In this document: positions 59,711-64,000 of the stretch, piece after piece
Layout: each line of letters opens with the position of its first letter
Position numbering within the stretch: the stretch's first letter is position 1
NCBI GenBank assembly: GCA_904066235.2
Contig: CAJFCV020000005.1
Coordinates: 3,405,501-3,469,500 of the forward strand
Reading direction: 5' to 3'
Length of the DNA: 64,000 nucleotides
Origin: Bursaphelenchus xylophilus
Lineage: Eukaryota; Nematoda; Chromadorea; Rhabditida; Aphelenchoididae
Made by a program: the position numbers and the translations under genes
The notes under the pieces: model-generated
The model's input: the letters and a program-made list of their open reading frames with translations, nothing else
Databases searched by the model: none
Told to the model about the DNA's origin: nothing

Positions 59711-60600
59711 TCACCCCTGTAAATAAGATTTTTCTCCATTCTCTTCCACAATTTGACAAAATGCATTTGTGACCAAAACCGAGACCAAAGAATGACATTG
59801 ACTCATACTGCGCTTCATGCAATCGCAGAATGTTTCGTCACACGGCCCTCTTCCCGCCTTCTCTCTGTAGCATTCATCGTGAGATTCGCAACAAGCGTTT
59901 ACACTGGCTGAAAAGGCGGTATTTTGTATGATTGTTTTTGATGACACTTGACACAAATTAAGAATAGCTTTTTCTAAAATATATGCGAGAGTCCTAGCTC
60001 GCGCTTTGCAGAAACAACCGAGATTTTTAGATCGAAAATCTGGTGAAAATTTGACACTTTTCGCCGAATTCCGGCACAAAAAGTTTCAGGCCTATTTCTA
60101 CCACAGAGGGTAAGGTTTCTACAAAAAATCAAATTTTTCCCCACGAAACTGCCAAAGTTATGGCCAAAAAGTGTTTTTCTCGCTGACCGCTCTCCACGTT
60201 TAGCGTGCTCTCTCAGCGGCAAAGATCGTTCAATATCTCGGCGGCGCTTGCAAAGCGCGAGCTAAAACTTTCAGGAATTGATATTTAGTTCATGCTCGAC
60301 GTGTGTGCAAAATTTAAAAAAAATCCGAGCGTCGCACTTGGGGTACTTCCCTTGTGAAAGTAAATTAAATTCAATCCTGATGTAATTTTCACAATTTTTT
60401 GCCCATAACTTACGCAACGCTTCAATACAGGCATACGTAATAGCTCTGCCCGCCCATTTGCTATTCAGCGGATCGCTTCCGCAACTCCAGGAATTCGGAT
60501 CTTCAAATGTATTGTCGTCCGGAGCTAACAAATCATCGTCTGACTGGCATATATCGGTAGAAATTAGCACTAAAAGCGACAAAACAACTGTAGCTCTCAT
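59711..60600 (-). CDS. Secreted phospholipase A2-like protein c (short form)
   Basis: Exons 60414-60600 and 59711-59907; 127 residues. Signal peptide MRATVVLSLLVLISTDICQS, an acidic linker (DDDLLAPDDNTFEDPNS), then CCESHDECYREK (His/Asp pair kept) and CDETFCDCMKRSMSQC. It ends at SYLQG and lacks the Lys-rich middle and the Cys-rich third exon of copies a and b. AATAAA at 59644-59649 (minus strand), about 62 bp past the stop, supports a true end. The single intron contains a 5'-truncated family H element. It lies 215 bp upstream of copy b on the same strand and is the first gene of the cluster. Confidence 0.82.
59942..60354. mobile_element. Family H MITE, left end missing, in PLA2-c intron
   Basis: The right end GGGTACTTCCCTTG is followed by TGA. 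The left terminal repeat is gone: the element starts with the subterminal ACTTGACACAAATT, yet TGA still precedes it. The core is in the same orientation as the DHODH copy. Confidence 0.75.
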
Positions 60601-62751
60601 GTTTTCGGATTTACCACATAGTGTTTGCAGTAAAAGCCTTTAAAACAATCGACTTGGGTCATCCAAATAAAATTGAGTAAAGGTTATGTGATGGGGGTGA
60701 GTAAAATTACATGTTCCGCTTGTTTTTTAGTCTTTTTTTTAAGTTTTTGTGGGAAAGCTCGCTTTCAAAGAGCCGGAGAGTAAAGATAAATATATCCGAT
60801 TTAAAGAAAAATACGCATGATGATACAACAATGGCTACCGAGCGAAAAACTTGACTCATTTGGATAACACTTTGGATGAATAATATAAATAGAAAGCTCC
60901 ACCTGGTCGTGGCAAGAAGCAGACAGTAAAACGACAATATTTTTTTTTGTAATTCTTACTAACGCAGTTTACCGTGGTAAACGGTATACTGTGTCCAAGT
61001 TTTTCCACGAAGTTCAGACTTGACCCGAAGTGTCAAGTTTTTTCAAATGAAATACAGCTAAAGTAAATGACCATAAAATAAAGAAAGATACAATCCTGGC
61101 ACATCGTTGGCGCGTAATTGAAAAGTGATTTTTTAGCTTGACGGCTCCATTATTGAGTGAAAAAATCGGAACGAAACGCCACAAACTTTGATTTACCACG
61201 ACCGGTTTTACGCCAACACGGTTGATCGATATATCGAAATAATTGTGTTTACGCAAATTTGACGTGTTGCGGCTGCCACTTGCGCTAAATCTGTATTGTA
61301 AAATCGTTTCTTGAGCTCAGAATTTCACGCTAAAGTTGACCTATAATAACAAAAGATTGACCGGTAACTTGACCCTCGATCCCAATCTTGGGGTTCTCGA
61401 TAGCTCATGAGCTGCATGAAGATATGACGAAGCTGAACACAAAAAATCAGACCAGGTTTCAGAGCTACTTTTCGAGAAAATTCAACTTCATATTATACTA
61501 GACATCCGATTTCAATGGATTCCTAAAAATCAAACAAAAAGTGAAAATAGCGACTTACGTTCCTATACCACTAATTTTCGAAATGTTTTCTTTGCTCTCC
61601 GATTAGCACTGGTCGATTTTAGTTTCTGCGGAAAATAAAAAGTGAATTTTCCGATTTTTGCACAACGCCAAAACTTTTTGGCACTGATAAATTTAGTCGT
61701 GGTGGGACAAACCATAATTAGCAGAAAAAAACGACGTGCCTGGCTCTATAGTCATTTAAAAATCTGTTGACGTCATATTTTGGCTACTTCATCCCTTTTC
61801 AAAAAGTAAAAGTGCGGGAAGGGAGACACATGACCCATTGGGTCAAGTCTTTTTCTGGCCGCAAGAAAAGTAAAAATAAATAAATTTCTCCGACTTTTTT
61901 CTTGCTTTGGCCAGCTAGGACAATACTCGAAGAAATTTTATAATTTTTTAGTAAGGTAAGGCTTCCTGGCCATTTTGCATAGTGTATTTATTGTCTTTAT
62001 ATTATACTTGATATTTTCATCTCAAAAATTGTCGAATTCTACGGCTAAACTCCATAGAAATACTATTCTTTTTATGTTGCCTAGGTTTCAGAAATTTCCC
62101 ACGGCTTGTCCACACTATAATTCCTTCAGACTTCTTCGCATTTCATAACAATTTTTGCAAGTATAAACTATAAACTCCATTTTCCTTTGTCCTGGTCGCA
62201 TATCATGGCTTTTTGTCTAAAGTTTAAACTAAATTCGCTCCGCGGTCCCTTCATTTTGCGAGTTTTTAGTCGAAGGTCACGAATTATTTGATTGGTTTCG
62301 TCTTGTGGTCAAATTATATTATACTCTAATATCAGATGGTTTTTGATCAAAAAGTCGCAAATTTTCGTGGAGATTGGCATTTTTATTATTATGAGGAGCA
62401 GGAGGAGAGCATGTAGATAAATTTTGTTGCTAAAAATTGCAGTTTTGGTCGTATTAACAGTCTTTTTTACCACAAATTTGTAATCGATACTCTTTTGGAC
62501 AAAATTTTTCCAAATTTTCATTCCCTTTTTGATACATCGAAATTACCAGTCGCTATTCAGCCCTCTGATACTATAATTTCCCCTTCTCTTGCATCAAAAC
62601 GGCATCTTCTTGCCTCATCTTCAAGATATTTGCTATCTTCACCATCCTTCTAACCCCCAAAAATTAAATGTTCTCGCGGTTAAATGTTGCATCACGGATA
62701 TTCACTCAATTGCGCTCTCATTTCTGTCCAATAGACTATTTGAATGTTCAG
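60601..62751. other. Intergenic region between PLA2-c and GCLM
   Basis: Divergent upstream regions of the two genes. AT-rich, only short open frames (70-80 codons) without recognisable domains, no MITE ends found, no tRNA boxes. It presumably holds both promoters. Confidence 0.5.
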
Positions 62752-64000
62752 ATGACGAATCAGAACAGCATCGCGAGCAATCCCGCTTGGCAGGCATTGA
62801 TCAAACGATTGGAAGGGCTGAAAAGCTTCAGAATTCATACTGGAAACATCAACAATTATGTGGAATTGAAGCTGAAAAGGTTCCAGAACTCGGCTGAGGA
62901 ACTGGTGGCATGTTTGGACCTACAATTTGCTGATCTCAAGGCTGATATTGATGTTACGTAAGTTGTTTAATTTTTTTGTTTGACTTTTTAGGTGAACCAA
63001 GGTGAATAAGGGAGATTATGTTAACCAAAAAGAATCATTTTTATATTCTATGGTTTGAAATGTTGATTTGGCCGGAAAGGGTTCTTTTTCGACTTTTTCA
63101 TTAATTTTTACCTAAAATAAGGTAATTTTTAGCGACAATAACATGCTGCTCCTGACGAATCGCGGCGAGAAGGACACGGTGTACGAACGAGACGATCTCA
63201 AGATCACATTGAAAGTATTCCTCTCCGAATTCGATCTCCAACAACTTCACGACGCCGTGGACGGAGTGATCGCCCAGCTGAAGACGGACAACATCGAACA
63301 ATTGATTGTGTCGTTCCCATCTTCGGAGAGCGCCAAGATTGATGAGCACACCGAGTTGGATGAGGTGTGGTTTGGCAAGGTTTTGGAGGCCTGGAACAGA
63401 ATCGATCAGGAATTGGTTCAAACGAACAAAGTTGTCAGTGTTGGGGTAGCGGACTTCGAACTCCCCGCTCTGAAGGCTCTCCACGAAAGAAGCGACAACA
63501 AACCATGTGTGGATCACTATAATATCGAAGGTTGTTGTGTGGTAAGTGGTTTAGTGTATTTTGTTTTTGGATTTAGGTGACATTTTATACGATGAAACAT
63601 GCTTTTGTAACACATGTGAAAGTCATGAAAAATCGAATGTATTTCTGTCATGTTTTGGTTTAAAATGATCTTGAATGAAATTTAAGGTCCCACCAGAGCT
63701 CCAAGCCTTCGCTAAACAGTATGATATCCAACTTCTCACTCATAATGACCCTGATCCATTCCCATTGAAAGAAGTTTTCCGAACTTTTTGTGATCTCTCC
63801 GAAACTGCGCCTGTTTGTAATGTCTGCTTTGAGCCAACATGGGCTGCAAGGTAAGTTAGTTAACTACTAATTATGGTTTTATTAAATAATGGATTATTTT
63901 GATGTTATACTTGATATTACTCTACATTTCTACAACTTTCAGATACACGGTCTGGGTCCGCCGACGCTCGCTTATGGCCTCTAAAGGATATATTGTTCAG
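62752..64000 (+). CDS. Glutamate-cysteine ligase regulatory (modifier) subunit, 3' end outside window
   Basis: GCLM binds the catalytic subunit and raises its glutamate affinity in glutathione synthesis, in the cytosol; it has an aldo-keto-reductase-like fold without reductase activity (family knowledge). Exons 62752-62957, 63133-63541, 63687-63850 and 63943-64000 (runs off the window); phases agree. Family blocks: IHTGNINNY near the N-terminus, KITLKVFLSEFD, EQLIVSFPSSESA, VWFGKVLEAWNRIDQELV, VVSVGVADFELPAL, VDHYNIEGCCV, PPELQAFAKQYDIQLLTHND, then VWVRRRSLMASKGYIVQ. The ATG follows TGTTCAG directly, which suggests a trans-spliced start. An upstream in-frame ATG at 62668 adds 28 residues but lacks support. 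Confidence 0.95.

Noticed and set aside
62668..62751. Earlier GCLM start adding 28 residues
   Set aside because: The ATG at 62752 directly follows a TGTTCAG acceptor, and homology begins after it; the extra residues look like untranslated or intronic sequence.

Overview
This is a eukaryotic, intron-rich, AT-rich window that most probably comes from a nematode (inference). The reasons are TTTCAG-type 3' splice sites throughout, start codons directly at or a few bases after an acceptor-like site (as expected for spliced-leader trans-splicing), a tandem family of secreted phospholipase A2-like proteins, a CK1/TTBK-like kinase and close same-strand gene spacing. The species cannot be named from the sequence. 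All gene models were assembled by hand from splice-site consensus, reading phase and family alignment recalled from knowledge. Exon lengths were checked for phase across every junction.

Layout. (1) 429-2876, + strand: 3' two-thirds of a class 2 dihydroorotate dehydrogenase. (2) 3138-11250, - strand, convergent with it: an unrecognised membrane protein with a PPPPY tail. (3) 14320-19195, - strand: a voltage-gated K+ channel alpha subunit (here Kv-A), 5' end not found. (4) 26951-44750, - strand: a second Kv channel (Kv-B), apparently complete in 11 exons with very long introns. (5) 45-53 kb: gene-poor, with repeats and two low-confidence exon candidates. (6) 53805-60600, - strand: a tight cluster transcribed as PLA2-like c, b, a, CK1/TTBK-like kinase, RNF113/CWC24-like zinc-finger protein, with gaps of about 100-215 bp. 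(7) 62752-64000, + strand: glutamate-cysteine ligase regulatory subunit (GCLM), running off the window.

Most non-coding DNA is foldback or MITE-like repeat. I see at least six families with recognisable terminal inverted repeats and target-site duplications: a Tc1/mariner-like MITE (CAGTG ends, TA duplication, 11 copies), a Harbinger-like MITE (CAGGGGAAGT ends, 3-bp TNA duplication), a palindromic element of the same end type carrying two tRNA-like pol III modules, a CTAGTCC-ended family rich in the palindrome GCACTGTGC, an ACGTCAAACTGAG family nested in other elements, and several long foldbacks. The intron that splits the T1 domain of Kv-B is almost wholly an array of ~170-bp units with 26 exact GCACNGTGC palindromes that starts at the 5' splice site.

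The genes do not form one pathway. The features most worth a second look are the two Kv paralogs (both with the S6 PxP motif changed, one with a GFG filter and PKA-type sites), the RING-less RNF113 homolog, a GC-AG intron in the kinase, a 25-nt microexon cutting the Kv-B selectivity filter, the tRNA-bearing foldback, and the GCACTGTGC array.
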